NCBI RefSeq assembly: GCF_039543385.1
Contig: NZ_BAABJQ010000027.1
Span: forward strand, 1-64,000
From: Rugosimonospora acidiphila
Lineage (GTDB): Bacteria; Actinomycetota; Actinomycetes; Mycobacteriales; Micromonosporaceae
Direction: 5' to 3'
DNA: 64,000 nt
The translations under genes were made by a program, and so were the position numbers. Under the pieces are notes generated by a model. The model was not told where the DNA came from, did no database searches, and worked only from the letters and a program-made list of their open reading frames with translations. Positions 15,314 through 24,700 of this stretch are shown piece after piece; position 1 is the stretch's first letter; the number at the start of each line of letters is the position of its first letter.

Positions 15314-16156
15314 CTATGAAACCCCGAAGGTGATCAGCACAGCGCTCGCGTCGTCGTGGCGCTTGACCCGCACGTGCCCGCTCTCGGCCCGCTCGGCCTC
15401 CCGCACCCGTTCGATCACGTGTACCGGACCGTGCCCGGCCAGCGCGTCGAGCAGCTCCGGCCAGCCGTACAGGTCGTAGGTGTCCACGGCCCGGGACGCG
15501 CCGTCGGTCAACAGGCAGGCCCGGCGCACCGCGTCCCGGCCGGTCAGCGGCAGGACCCCGGTCACCGCGTGCCCCGCCGCGGCCGGGTCGGTGGAGGCGA
15601 TCCAGTACCCGCCGGGCCGATTGGTGTACCGCAGCTTCGCGGCGGTGCGCTCCCGTACCGCCCGGGCGTACTCCGAGCTGTCCTTCGGCATGTCCTCCGG
15701 GATGGGGTCGGGCAGCAGCCGGCCGACCTCCTGCACCCGCTGGTCGTCGACCACCTCGACCCGCCCGGCGTCGCCGTGCACCTGGTAGACCAGCGGGCTG
15801 TCGCCCAGCACCAGGTACTCCAGCCGGTCGGCGCCGTACTTGGCCAGGCACACCGTGCTGGCCGGGGTACCCGGATGGGTGAGGTCGCACCGGTCCCCGT
15901 GCGCCTGGCGCACCCCGTCGATCGCGGTGGCCAGCAGCCGGTCCAGGGGCGCCGCCGGATCGGCGGCGTGCGCCCGGATCAGCCGGCCGGACAGCATCCG
16001 GGCATACCACGCTGGGCCGTGCACGCAGCCGGTCTCCATCCCGTCCAGCACGGTCACTCCGTCGAGCACGCCGACCAGCCCCGGTACGGCGAACGCGCAG
16101 TCCTCGTTCGCCGTGGCACCCGGTACCGGCTCGGACGCCAGCCGTACCTCTATCAC
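15314..16156 (-). CDS. PP2C-like protein phosphatase
   Basis: 280 aa from GTG 16156, with GGGAGGGG ~9 bases upstream; the frame remains open further but without family similarity. Metal-binding motifs of PPM/PP2C are visible: ANEDCAFAVPGLVGVLDGVT (motifs I/II with Asp), LVLGDSPLVY (motif VI-like GDS), LLTDGASRAVD (DG motif) and RHDDASAVLITF (DD near the C-terminus). It should be a Mn/Mg-dependent Ser/Thr phosphatase in the cytoplasm. It is divergent from the HxlR gene. Target unknown. Confidence 0.83.
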   Translation of the reverse strand: MIEVRLASEPVPGATANEDCAFAVPGLVGVLDGVTVLDGMETGCVHGPAWYARMLSGRLIRAHAADPAAPLDRLLATAIDGVRQAHGDRCDLTHPGTPASTVCLAKYGADRLEYLVLGDSPLVYQVHGDAGRVEVVDDQRVQEVGRLLPDPIPEDMPKDSSEYARAVRERTAAKLRYTNRPGGYWIASTDPAAAGHAVTGVLPLTGRDAVRRACLLTDGASRAVDTYDLYGWPELLDALAGHGPVHVIERVREAERAESGHVRVKRHDDASAVLITFGVS

Positions 16157-16222
16157 GAAGCGACCCCTCCCGGGCAGTCGTCGCGGCCCGGATCGGACCG
16201 CGTGTGCGTCACCGCGGCGACG

Positions 16223-16245
16223 ATGGCTTGTTTCCTGAAAGCCAT
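16223..16245. promoter_or_regulatory. Palindrome upstream of the HxlR gene
   Basis: ATGGCTT-N9-AAGCCAT: perfect 7-base arms at 16223-16229 and 16239-16245, centred ~28 bases upstream of the HxlR start (16262). HxlR regulators usually control themselves and a divergent gene; here the divergent gene is the PP2C-like phosphatase. Confidence 0.45.
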
Positions 16246-16261
16246 TCAATAAGCTGCGGGA

Positions 16262-16861
16262 ATGCAGCGTACCGATTTCCACGCAATGCCCTGCTCCATC
16301 GCCCGTACCCTTGCGGTCGTCGGCGAAGCGTGGACCCCCTTGATCCTGCGTGATGTCGTGTTCGGGCTGACCAAGTTCGACGAGATCCAGCGTGACCTTG
16401 GGGTCGCCACGAACGTGCTGACCGACCGGCTCACCACCCTGGTCGAGCACGAACTGCTGTCCCGCGAGCCGTACCAGCACCGGCCGTTGCGCTACCGGTA
16501 CGAGTTGACGCCCAAGGGCGCCGACCTGCTGCCCGTGTTGCTGTCCCTGATGCGGTGGGGTGACCGCTGGACGGCCGAGGCGGACGGCCCACCGGTGACC
16601 ATCGTGCACCGCCGCTGCGGCCAGCCGACCGAGCCGCTGATGGTGTGCTCGGCCTGCAAGGGCCCGGTGCACGCGGGCGAGGTGGCGGCCCGCGGCGGAC
16701 CCGGCGGGCGCCGGGGGCCGGGGGCCTACCTGCTGCCGGGCTGGCTGGCCGCGCCGGGCCGGCCGGACGCCCGGGACTCCGCGCCACCGCCCCGGGTGAC
16801 CTCGGTCGGCCGCTACCCGAGCGAGCAGGGCGCGACCGCCGGCAGCTCCGCCGGCCACTAG
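16262..16861 (+). CDS. HxlR family transcriptional regulator
   Basis: 199 aa from ATG 16262. The N-terminal winged helix (residues ~10-100) is typical: CSIARTLAVVGEAWTPLILR, FDEIQRDLGVATNVLTDRL, LLSREPYQHRPLRYRYELT and LTPKGADLLPVL. The conserved Cys11 is kept, which in several HxlR proteins senses electrophiles or redox change. Residues ~115-140 include CGQP...VCSACKGPV, a possible three-Cys metal site, and the tail is Gly/Ala/Pro-rich. The direct target may be the phosphatase gene across the divergent promoter. Confidence 0.9.
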   Translation: MQRTDFHAMPCSIARTLAVVGEAWTPLILRDVVFGLTKFDEIQRDLGVATNVLTDRLTTLVEHELLSREPYQHRPLRYRYELTPKGADLLPVLLSLMRWGDRWTAEADGPPVTIVHRRCGQPTEPLMVCSACKGPVHAGEVAARGGPGGRRGPGAYLLPGWLAAPGRPDARDSAPPPRVTSVGRYPSEQGATAGSSAGH

Positions 16862-16870
16862 TGCCAGCTC

Positions 16871-16902
16871 CGGGCCGGGTCCGCAGCCGCGGGCCCGGCC
16901 CG
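16871..16902 (+). terminator. Strong hairpin after the HxlR gene
   Basis: CGGGCCGGGTCCGC (16871-16884), loop AGCC, GCGGGCCCGGCCCG (16889-16902): a 14-bp stem with one G-T pair, ten bases past the stop. It is followed by an imperfect duplication (GACTGCGGCCG...GACTACGGCCG) up to 16980 with no gene. Confidence 0.6.
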
Positions 16903-17013
16903 TCGAGACTGCGGCCGATTGGGACTACGGCCGACCGGACCAGGGCTTGAACTGCGGCCCCGGAGAGAACTACGGCCGCCGGCAGGGCGGGTCGGGGTCG
17001 GGCCGGTCGGGTC

Positions 17014-17472
17014 TCAGACCCAGGCGGCGGGGTCGGCGGCCAGGTCGCGGACCCGGTCGGGCAGGTCGGCGTTGGCCACGTCGGCGATCTTGACCAGGTC
17101 CAGGATCTCCCGCTCGCTGGCCCGCAGCGCGATCCAGACCTCCTGCAGGGCCTGGGCCGCACCCTGGTAGCCCAGCGACTCGGGCCGGTGTCCGCGTACG
17201 TTGGCCAGCGGCCCGTCGATCACCCGGATCACGTCCGCCAGCGAGATCTCGGTGGCCGGGCGGGCCAGCCAGTATCCGCCCTCGGGGCCGCGCTGGGCAT
17301 TGACCACGCCACCGCGGCGCAGTTGCAGCAGGATGCTCTCCAGGAACTTGGGCGGAATGGCCTGCGCGTGGGCCAGTTGCTCGGCGGTCACCGGCCGAGC
17401 GTCGTCGCCCGACGACGAGGCCAGCTCGACGACGGCACGAAGGGCATAATCCACCCGGGCGGAGAGTCGCAC
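17014..17472 (-). CDS. Rrf2 family transcriptional regulator
   Basis: 152 aa from GTG 17472. VRLSARVDYALRAVVELA starts the Rrf2 winged helix, followed by QLAHAQAIPPKFLESILLQL (recognition helix) and GGVVNAQRGPEGGYWLARPA (wing). No cysteine is present, so it cannot carry the Fe-S cluster of IscR or NsrR and belongs to the cluster-free Rrf2 group. There is no ribosome site upstream; instead CATAAT ends six bases before the GTG, pointing to a leaderless mRNA. It lies 92 bases downstream of tesB on the same strand. Confidence 0.88.
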   Translation of the reverse strand: MRLSARVDYALRAVVELASSSGDDARPVTAEQLAHAQAIPPKFLESILLQLRRGGVVNAQRGPEGGYWLARPATEISLADVIRVIDGPLANVRGHRPESLGYQGAAQALQEVWIALRASEREILDLVKIADVANADLPDRVRDLAADPAAWV

Positions 17473-17564
17473 TCGACAATTATGTAACCGGCCTCGCGAC
17501 GCCCCCCACCCGGCCGCTGGGGGCCCGCCCCGGGAACGGCCAAAACCGGGCAAACCCGGCCGGT

Positions 17565-18488
17565 TCAGCCGACCCGCCGGAGCAGCCCCTCCTGCACCGC
17601 GCTGGCGATGTGCCGGCCGTCCACCGTGAACAGCTGCCCGGTGGCCAGGCCCCGGCCGCCCGACGCCGACGGGCTGGAGCAGTCGTACAGGAACCACTCG
17701 TCCGCGCGGAACGAGCGGTGGAACCACAGCGCGTGGTCGAGGCTGGCGCCGACCAGGCCGCCCGGGCCCCAGACCTCGCCGTGCTGGTTGAGTACCGCGT
17801 CCAGCAGGGTCAGGTCCGAGGCATAGGTCAGCGCGCAGGCGTGCAGCAGGGGATCGTCCGGCAGCTTGCCATCGATGCGCATCCAGACCTGCTGGCGGGC
17901 GGCGACCGGCCGATCCCCCGGCCGTACCCAGCCCGGCTCGCCCACGTACCGGACGTCGATCGGGCGCGGGATCATCGACCAGATGCCGAGCCGCTCCGGG
18001 TACCGCGCCAGCCGCTCCGCCATCGTCGGCACCTCGTCCGGCGGCGGCACGTCCGGCGGCGCCGACACGTGGTGATCCAGCCCGGCCTCGGTCACCTGGA
18101 ACGAGGCGGACATGAAGAAGATCGTCTTGCCGTGCTGCCGGGCGACCGACCGCCGTACCGAGAAGGAACGCCCGTCGCGGATGTTCTCCACTTGAAAGGT
18201 GATGGGGACCGCCGGGTCGCCGGGCCGCACGAAGTACCCGTGGAGCGAGTGCACCCGCCGGGTCGGTTCGACCGTACGCCCGGCCGCGACCAGCGCCTGG
18301 CCGGCAACCTGACCGCCGAAGACCCGCTGCAGCGCGGAGCCCACCTCGGGGCTGTTGCCGAGGAACTCGTCCTCGCCCAGTTTCTCCAGATCCAGGATCC
18401 GCAGCAGCCCGTCGACTGCGACCTGGCCGGTCTGGGCCATCGGGTGTGCCCCGAGGCCCGACCCGGCCAGGTCGCGATCGTCAGTCAC
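17565..18488 (-). CDS. tesB: Acyl-CoA thioesterase II
   Basis: 307 aa from GTG 18488; ATG 18440 (MAQTGQVAVDGLLRILDLEK) is a plausible shorter start. Double hot-dog fold: FGGQVAGQALVAAGRTV, VHSLHGYFVRPGDP and RRSVARQHGKTIFFMSASFQ in the first half; ALTYASDLTLLDAVL and DHALWFHRSFRADEWFLYD in the second. The Asp/Thr/Gln active-site residues of TesB fall in these motifs. It hydrolyses acyl-CoA to free acid and CoA. It follows pyk by 12 bases, so the two may be co-transcribed. Confidence 0.9.
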   Translation of the reverse strand: MTDDRDLAGSGLGAHPMAQTGQVAVDGLLRILDLEKLGEDEFLGNSPEVGSALQRVFGGQVAGQALVAAGRTVEPTRRVHSLHGYFVRPGDPAVPITFQVENIRDGRSFSVRRSVARQHGKTIFFMSASFQVTEAGLDHHVSAPPDVPPPDEVPTMAERLARYPERLGIWSMIPRPIDVRYVGEPGWVRPGDRPVAARQQVWMRIDGKLPDDPLLHACALTYASDLTLLDAVLNQHGEVWGPGGLVGASLDHALWFHRSFRADEWFLYDCSSPSASGGRGLATGQLFTVDGRHIASAVQEGLLRRVG

Positions 18489-18500
18489 CGCGATCGTCCG

Positions 18501-19961
18501 TCACGAACCGTGCCGGCCGGACGCCTGCGACGGGCCGTCGGTCAGCGAGCCGAGCTGGTGCACCCGCAGCGTGTTGGTGGTGCCCGGGGTGCCGGCCGGA
18601 GTACCGGCGACGATCACCACGTAGTCGCCCGGCTGAGCGGTCTTGATCTCCAGCAGGGTCCGGTCGACCTGCCGGAACATGTCGTCGGTGTGGTGCACGT
18701 ACGGCACGAGCACGCTCTCCACGCCCCACGACATGGCCAGCTGGCTGCGCACCTCCGGCTCCGGAGTCAGCGCCACCAGCGGGAGCTGGCAGTGCAGCCG
18801 GGCCAGCCGCCGGACCGTGTCACCGGTCTGCGAGAAGGCCACCAGCGCCTTGGCGCCGATCGAGGTGGCGATGGTCGAGGCGCCGTTGGTCAGCGCGCCG
18901 CCCCGGGTACGCGGGTCGTGCTGCAGGCGGGGTACGGCGATGGAGCCGGCCTCGGTGGTCTCGATGATGCGGGCCATGGTGGAGACCGTCAGCACCGGAT
19001 ACCTGCCGACGCTGGTCTCGCCGGAGAGCATCACCGCGTCCGCGCCGTCGAGCACCGCGTTGGCGACGTCGGAGGCCTCGGCGCGGGTCGGGCGGGAGTT
19101 TTCGATCATGGAGTCGAGCATCTGCGTCGCCACGATCACCGGCTTGGCCAGCTCGCGCCCGAGCTGGACGCAGCGCTTCTGCACCAGCGGCACCTGGTCC
19201 AGCGCCATCTCCACGCCGAGGTCGCCGCGCGCCACCATGATCGCGTCGAACGCGTCGACGATCTGCTCCAGCGCGGAGACCGCCTCCGGCTTTTCGATCT
19301 TGGCGATCACCGGCCGGCGAATCCCGACCTCGTCCATGATCTCGTGAACCTGCTTGATGTCGTCGGGCGAGCGCACGAACGACAGCGCGATCAGGTCGGC
19401 GCCCAGCCGCAGCGCGAAGCGCAGGTCCTCGGCGTCCTTGTCCGACAGCGCAGGAACGCTGACCGCCACGTTGGGCAGGGAGACGCCCTTGTGGTTGGAG
19501 ACCATCCCGCCCTCGATCACCAGGCACTGGATGTCCGTGCCGCCGGTGACGGTCTTGACCTCGATCGCCACCTTGCCGTCGTCGATCAGCAGGCGGTCGC
19601 CCGGCTTCACCTCGGTGGGCAGCTTGCGGTACGTGCAGGAGACCCGATCCCGGGTGCCGATGATGTCCTCGCTGGTGATCACCACCGTGTCACCGGTGCG
19701 CCACTCGACCGGGCCGTCCTCGAACAGCCCGAGGCGAATCTTCGGACCCTGCAGGTCGGCCAGCACGCCCACCGCCCGACCGGTCGCCTCGGCGGCCTCG
19801 CGGACTCGCTGGTACACCTGCGCGTGGTCATCGTGTGTGCCGTGGCTGAAGTTCAGCCGGGCCACGTCCATGCCTGCGTCGACCAGGCCACGAATGCGTT
19901 CGGGGCTGGTGGTCGCGGGGCCGAGGGTACATACGATCTTCGCGCGGCGTGTCACGCCCAT
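18501..19961 (-). CDS. pyk: Pyruvate kinase
   Basis: 486 aa, full length. ATG 19961 (MGVTRRAKIVCTLGPATTSP) has GGAAGG ~9 bases upstream. Substrate loop RLNFSHGTHDDH; the catalytic-lysine signature in RPVIAKIEKPEAV; MVARGDLGVEMALDQVPLVQ; the C-terminal allosteric domain (residues ~355-475) is complete. It makes pyruvate and ATP from phosphoenolpyruvate in glycolysis. It is followed by the thioesterase. Confidence 0.96.
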   Translation of the reverse strand: MGVTRRAKIVCTLGPATTSPERIRGLVDAGMDVARLNFSHGTHDDHAQVYQRVREAAEATGRAVGVLADLQGPKIRLGLFEDGPVEWRTGDTVVITSEDIIGTRDRVSCTYRKLPTEVKPGDRLLIDDGKVAIEVKTVTGGTDIQCLVIEGGMVSNHKGVSLPNVAVSVPALSDKDAEDLRFALRLGADLIALSFVRSPDDIKQVHEIMDEVGIRRPVIAKIEKPEAVSALEQIVDAFDAIMVARGDLGVEMALDQVPLVQKRCVQLGRELAKPVIVATQMLDSMIENSRPTRAEASDVANAVLDGADAVMLSGETSVGRYPVLTVSTMARIIETTEAGSIAVPRLQHDPRTRGGALTNGASTIATSIGAKALVAFSQTGDTVRRLARLHCQLPLVALTPEPEVRSQLAMSWGVESVLVPYVHHTDDMFRQVDRTLLEIKTAQPGDYVVIVAGTPAGTPGTTNTLRVHQLGSLTDGPSQASGRHGS

Positions 19962-20002
19962 GAGGCTAATGCCTTCCGTTCACGGCCCGGTCCACCGACC
20001 CA

Positions 20003-20030
20003 GTGTTACCGGGAAATCCAAAATGAACAA
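20003..20030 (-). promoter_or_regulatory. Candidate pyk promoter
   Basis: On the minus strand TTGTTC (20030-20025) and TAACAC (20008-20003) are separated by 16 bases, ~40 bases before the pyk ATG. The gap 19962-20160 holds nothing else that I can name. Confidence 0.35.
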
Positions 20031-20160
20031 TTGATGGTGCTTACGCAACGGCATCGGTTGCAACGTCAGCGGCGTTGGTGGCGGCATCCTGCATGGTACG
20101 ACCCGTTCCTGGCCGCCGTCGGCGCACCCGGCCGTGCCAGCGCGCCCCCGGCAACACCCG

Positions 20161-20197
20161 AGCGCCCGGCACCCCGCTGACGTGGGGGCCGGGCGCT
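20161..20197 (-). terminator. Terminator downstream of gltD
   Basis: AGCGCCCGGC (20161-20170) and GCCGGGCGCT (20188-20197) are perfect complements, extended inward by ACCCC/TGGGG. The hairpin sits 26 bases beyond the gltD stop. Confidence 0.65.
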
Positions 20198-20222
20198 GCG
20201 GCTGTCTCGAATGCGGTGCCGG

Positions 20223-21755
20223 CTAGCTCGCCGCGAGCGCGAGCGCGCCGGGGTCGACCGGTGCGGGCAGGCTGCCCGCCCCGCCCAGGTAGGTGTGGAT
20301 CGCCGACGCGGCGGCCCGGCCCTCCGCGATCGCCCAGACGATCAGCGAGGCACCCCGATGCATGTCGCCGGCCACGAACACCCCCGGCACGCCGGTCTGC
20401 CAGTCATCGGCGCAGTCCAGCCCGCCGCGCCGGTTGCGGGCGAGCCCGAGCTGGTCCAGCAGCGGGCCCTCCTCGGTGCCGTCGAACCCGATCGCGAGCA
20501 GCACCAGATCCGCCGGCAGGTCGCGCTCGGTGCCGGGCACGGGCGTGACCACCCGCCGGCCGTCGACCCGCTCCACGGTCACCTCGGCGATTCGTACCGC
20601 CTCGACCCGGCCCGCGTCGCCGGCGTCGGGCGAGCCCGCGAACTCCTGGACGGCTACCGCGAACACCCGCTCGCCGCCCTCCTCGTGCGCCGGATACTCG
20701 CGCAGGATCCACGGCCAGGTCGGCCACGGGTCGCGCGAGGCGTCCCGGTCGGCGGGCGGCAGCGGGTACAGGTCGAGCTGGGTGATGCTCGCCGCGCCCT
20801 GCCGGTGCGCCACGCCCAGGCAGTCGGCCGCCGTGTCGCCGCCACCGATGATGATGACGTGCTTACCGGCCGCATCGATTGAACGCTCACCCGTCGCCGC
20901 TTCGACAAGCTGCGCGTCGATTGGGGTCCGCTCGGCCCGGCCGGAGACGACCCGGTTCGACGCCACCAGGTGCTCCATGGCCAGGTGGACGCCCGGCCGC
21001 TGCCGGCCCGGCGTGTCCGGCATGTCCCGGCCGGACAGCGCACCGGCCGCCAACAGCACCGCGTCGTACTCGTCGCGCAGCCGTGCCAGCGGGAGGTCCG
21101 TACCGATCTCACGCCCGGTCTCGAACCGCACGCCCTCGGCGGTCAGCTGCTCCAGCCGCCGGTCGATGTGCGACTTTTCCAGCTTGAAGTCCGGGATGCC
21201 GTAGCGCAGCAGGCCGCCCGGGGCGTCGTCGCGCTCGTACACGGTGACCTCGTGCCCGGCCCGCGCGAGTTGCTGCGCGGCGGCCAGCCCGGCCGGGCCG
21301 GAGCCGACCACGGCCACCCGGCGGCCCGACCGCTCCGGCGCCGGTTGGGGCGCGACGTCGCCGTTGTCGAACGCCCGGTTGATGATTTCGACCTCGACCT
21401 GCTTGATGGTCACCGACGCGCCGCCGTTGATGGACAGCACGCAGGCCGCCTCGCAGGGCGCGGGGCACAGCCGCCCGGTGAACTCCGGGAAGTTGTTGGT
21501 GGCGTGCAGCGACTCGATGGCGAACTGCCACTGCCCGGTGCGGACCAGGTCGTTCCAGTCCGGGATCCGGTTGCCCAGTGGGCAGCCGTGGTGGCAGAAC
21601 GGGATGCCGCAGTCCATGCACCGGGTCGCCTGCTCGCGTACGAGCGCGTCGTCGGCGGACGGGTACACCTCCCGCCAGTCCTGGATGCGTACCGGCACCG
21701 GCCGCCGCGCGGGCAGCTTCCGCTCGTACCGCAGGAACCCCTGTGGATCAGGCAT
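20223..21755 (-). CDS. gltD: Glutamate synthase (NADPH) small subunit
   Basis: 510 aa from ATG 21755. The N-terminal Fe-S region has CMDCGIPFC-HHGCPLGN and GRLCPAPCEAACVL, typical of GltD; then the FAD motif VAVVGSGPAGLAAAQQLARA and the NADPH motif VIIIGGGDTAADCLG. It passes electrons from NADPH to GltB to convert 2-oxoglutarate and glutamine into two glutamates. The gltB stop overlaps its start by 8 bases. Only the start-proximal and mid motifs were checked by eye, but all are in order and the length is normal. Confidence 0.96.
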   Translation of the reverse strand: MPDPQGFLRYERKLPARRPVPVRIQDWREVYPSADDALVREQATRCMDCGIPFCHHGCPLGNRIPDWNDLVRTGQWQFAIESLHATNNFPEFTGRLCPAPCEAACVLSINGGASVTIKQVEVEIINRAFDNGDVAPQPAPERSGRRVAVVGSGPAGLAAAQQLARAGHEVTVYERDDAPGGLLRYGIPDFKLEKSHIDRRLEQLTAEGVRFETGREIGTDLPLARLRDEYDAVLLAAGALSGRDMPDTPGRQRPGVHLAMEHLVASNRVVSGRAERTPIDAQLVEAATGERSIDAAGKHVIIIGGGDTAADCLGVAHRQGAASITQLDLYPLPPADRDASRDPWPTWPWILREYPAHEEGGERVFAVAVQEFAGSPDAGDAGRVEAVRIAEVTVERVDGRRVVTPVPGTERDLPADLVLLAIGFDGTEEGPLLDQLGLARNRRGGLDCADDWQTGVPGVFVAGDMHRGASLIVWAIAEGRAAASAIHTYLGGAGSLPAPVDPGALALAAS

Positions 21756-24700
21756 TGACGCCTCCCGATGCCATCACGGCCTCATCGATGTCCAGGCCGG
21801 CAGCTTCGGCGGCACGCATGGCTTCCAGTACCCGGCGGTATTCCCGGGGTATGACGGCGGTGAACTCCTCCACGCTGGCCGCCCAGTTGTCCAGCAACCG
21901 CCGCGCGACCACCGATCCGGTCTCGGTGAGGTGGCGCTCCACCAGGTCGCGCAGCGCCCGCTTGTCGTCGGCCGCGACTGGCTCCAGCTCGACCAGCTCA
22001 CGGTTGACCCGGCCCGGGTCCAGCCGCCACACGTACGCGGTGCCGCCGGACATCCCGGCCGCGAAGTTGCGCCCGGTCGGGCCGAGCACCACCACCCTGC
22101 CCCCGGTCATGTATTCGCAGCCGTGGTCGCCGACACCCTCGACCACCGCGAGGGCGCCCGAGTTGCGCACCGCGAACCTCTCGCCCACCCGGCCGCGCAG
22201 GAACAGTTCGCCGCCGGTCGCGCCGTAGAGGATGGTGTTCCCGGCGATGATCTGCTCCTCGGCGGTGAACGGCGCCGAGGTGTCCGGCCGGATCACCAGC
22301 CGGCCGCCGGACAGGCCCTTGCCGACGTAGTCGTTGGCGTCGCCGGAAAGGCGCAGGGTCACCCCGTTCGGGACGAAGGCACCGAAGGACTGCCCCGCGG
22401 TACCGCGCAGGTACACCTCGATGGTGTCGTCGGGCAGCCCCTTGCCGCCGAAGCGGCGGGTCACCTCCCCGCCGAGCATCGCGCCGACGCTGCGGTGCTC
22501 GTTGCGTACGTCGATCTCGATCCGGGTCGGCGTACCGTCCGACAGCGCCGGGGCGGCGCCCGCCACTATCTGGTTGTCCAGCGCCTTGCCCAGCCCGTGG
22601 TCCTGGCTGCTCATCCGGCGCAGCGGCGCGTCGTCAGGCAGGTCCGGCACGTGCAGCACCGGGGTCAGGTCGAGGCCCTGGCCCTTCCAGTGCTCGATCG
22701 CCGGCACCAGGTCGAGCACCTCGGCGTGCCCGATCGCCTCGTCCAGACTGCGGAAGCCCAGCGCGGCGAGGTACTCGCGGACCTCCTCGGCGAGGAAGAG
22801 GAAGAAGTTCTCCACGAACTCCGGCCTGCCGGTGAACCGGGCGCGCAGCGTCGGGTTCTGCGTGGCGATGCCGACCGGGCAGGTGTCGAGGTGGCAGACC
22901 CGCATCATCACGCAGCCCTCGACGATCAGCGGGGCGGTGGCGAAGCCGAACTCCTCGGCGCCGAGCAGCGCCGCGACCACCACGTCCCGGCCGGTCTTGA
23001 GCTGGCCGTCCACCTGCACCGTGACCCGGTCGCGCAGGCCGTTGGCCAGCAGCGTCTGCTGCGCCTCGGCCAGCCCCAGCTCCCACGGCGCCCCGGCGTG
23101 CTTGAGCGAATTGAGCGGCGACGCGCCCGTACCGCCGTCGTGACCGGAGATCAGGATGACGTCCGCCTTGGTCTTGGCCACCCCGGCCGCGACCGTGCCC
23201 ACGCCGACCTCAGCCACCAGCTTGACGTGGATGCGCGCCCGCGGGTTGACGTTCTTCAGGTCGTAGACCAGCTGGGCCAGGTCCTCAATCGAGTAGATGT
23301 CGTGGTGCGGCGGCGGCGAGATGAGCCCGACGCCCGGCGTGGCGTGCCGGGTCTTGGCGATCCACGGCCACACCTTGTTGCCGGGCAGCTGGCCGCCCTC
23401 GCCGGGCTTGGCGCCCTGCGCCATCTTGATCTGCAGGTCGTCCGCGTTGACCAGGTACTCGGAGGTGACCCCGAAGCGGCCGGAGGCGATCTGCTTGACC
23501 GACGAGCGACGGGCCGGGTCGTAGAGCCGGTCGATGTCCTCGCCGCCCTCGCCGGTGTTCGACCGGCCGCCGAGCCGGTTCATCGCGATGGCCAGAGTCT
23601 CGTGGGCCTCGGCCGAGATCGAGCCGTAGCTCATCGCCCCGGTGGCGAACCGCTTCACGATCTCGCTGGCCGGCTCGACCTCGTCGAGCGGGACCGGATC
23701 CCGGTCGCCCTCCCGCAGCTCGAACAGCCCGCGCAGGCTGCCCGCCCGGGCCGCCAGGTCATCCACCGCCGTCGTGTACCTCTTGAACACGTCGTACTGG
23801 CCGCTGCGGGTCGAGTGCTGGAGCAGGAACACCGTCTCCGGGTTGAACAGGTGCAGCTCGCCCTCGCGGCGGTACTGGTACTCGCCGCCCACCTCCAGCC
23901 GGCGGTGCAGCCGCTCGGCGCGGTTGGGCGGGTACGCGCGGGCGTGCCGGGCCGCGACCTCGGTCGCGATCTCGGTGAGCCCGATGCCCCCGATCCGGCT
24001 GCTGGTGCCGGTGAAGTACCGGTCGATCAGCTCGTCGTCCAGCCCGATCGCCTCGAAGACCTGGGCGCCGCAGTACGACGAGACGGTCGAGATGCCCATC
24101 TTCGACATGATTTTCAGTACGCCCTTGGCCAGCGCCTTGACGTAGTTCCGAATGGCCTTGGCGGACTCGACGCCGGGCAGCGCACTGGTCAGGATCAGGT
24201 CGTCGACGGACTCGAACGCCAGGTACGGGTTGACCGCGGCGGCACCGTACCCGATCAGCAGGGCGGCGTGGTGCACCTCGCGACAGTCGCCCGACTCGAC
24301 GAGCAGCGCCACCTGGGTACGGGTCTGCTCCCGGATCAGATGCTGGTGCACCGCGGCGGTGAGCAGCAGCGACGGGATCGGCGCGAGGTCGGCCGTGGAG
24401 TCCCGGTCGGAGAGCACCAGGATGCGCGCTCCGTCCTCGATGGCCTCGGAGATGTGCCGGCAGATCTCGGTGAGCCGGGCCTTGAGCCCCTGCCCGCCGT
24501 CCCGGACCCGGTAGAGCCCGGAGACCCGGATCGCCCGGAAGCCCGGCATGTCGCCGTCCTCGTCGATGGACAGCAGCTTGGCCAGTTCGTCGTTGTCGAT
24601 GACCGGCCCGGGCAGCCGGATCTGCCGGCAGCTGGCCGGGCTCGGGTCGAGCAGGTTGCCCTCCGGCCCGATGGTGGCGCCGAGGCTGGTCACCAACTCT

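Noticed and set aside
17610..20180. An ~850-codon open frame antisense to tesB and pyk
   Set aside because: Both minus-strand genes are complete and well conserved; the antisense product has no recognisable feature.
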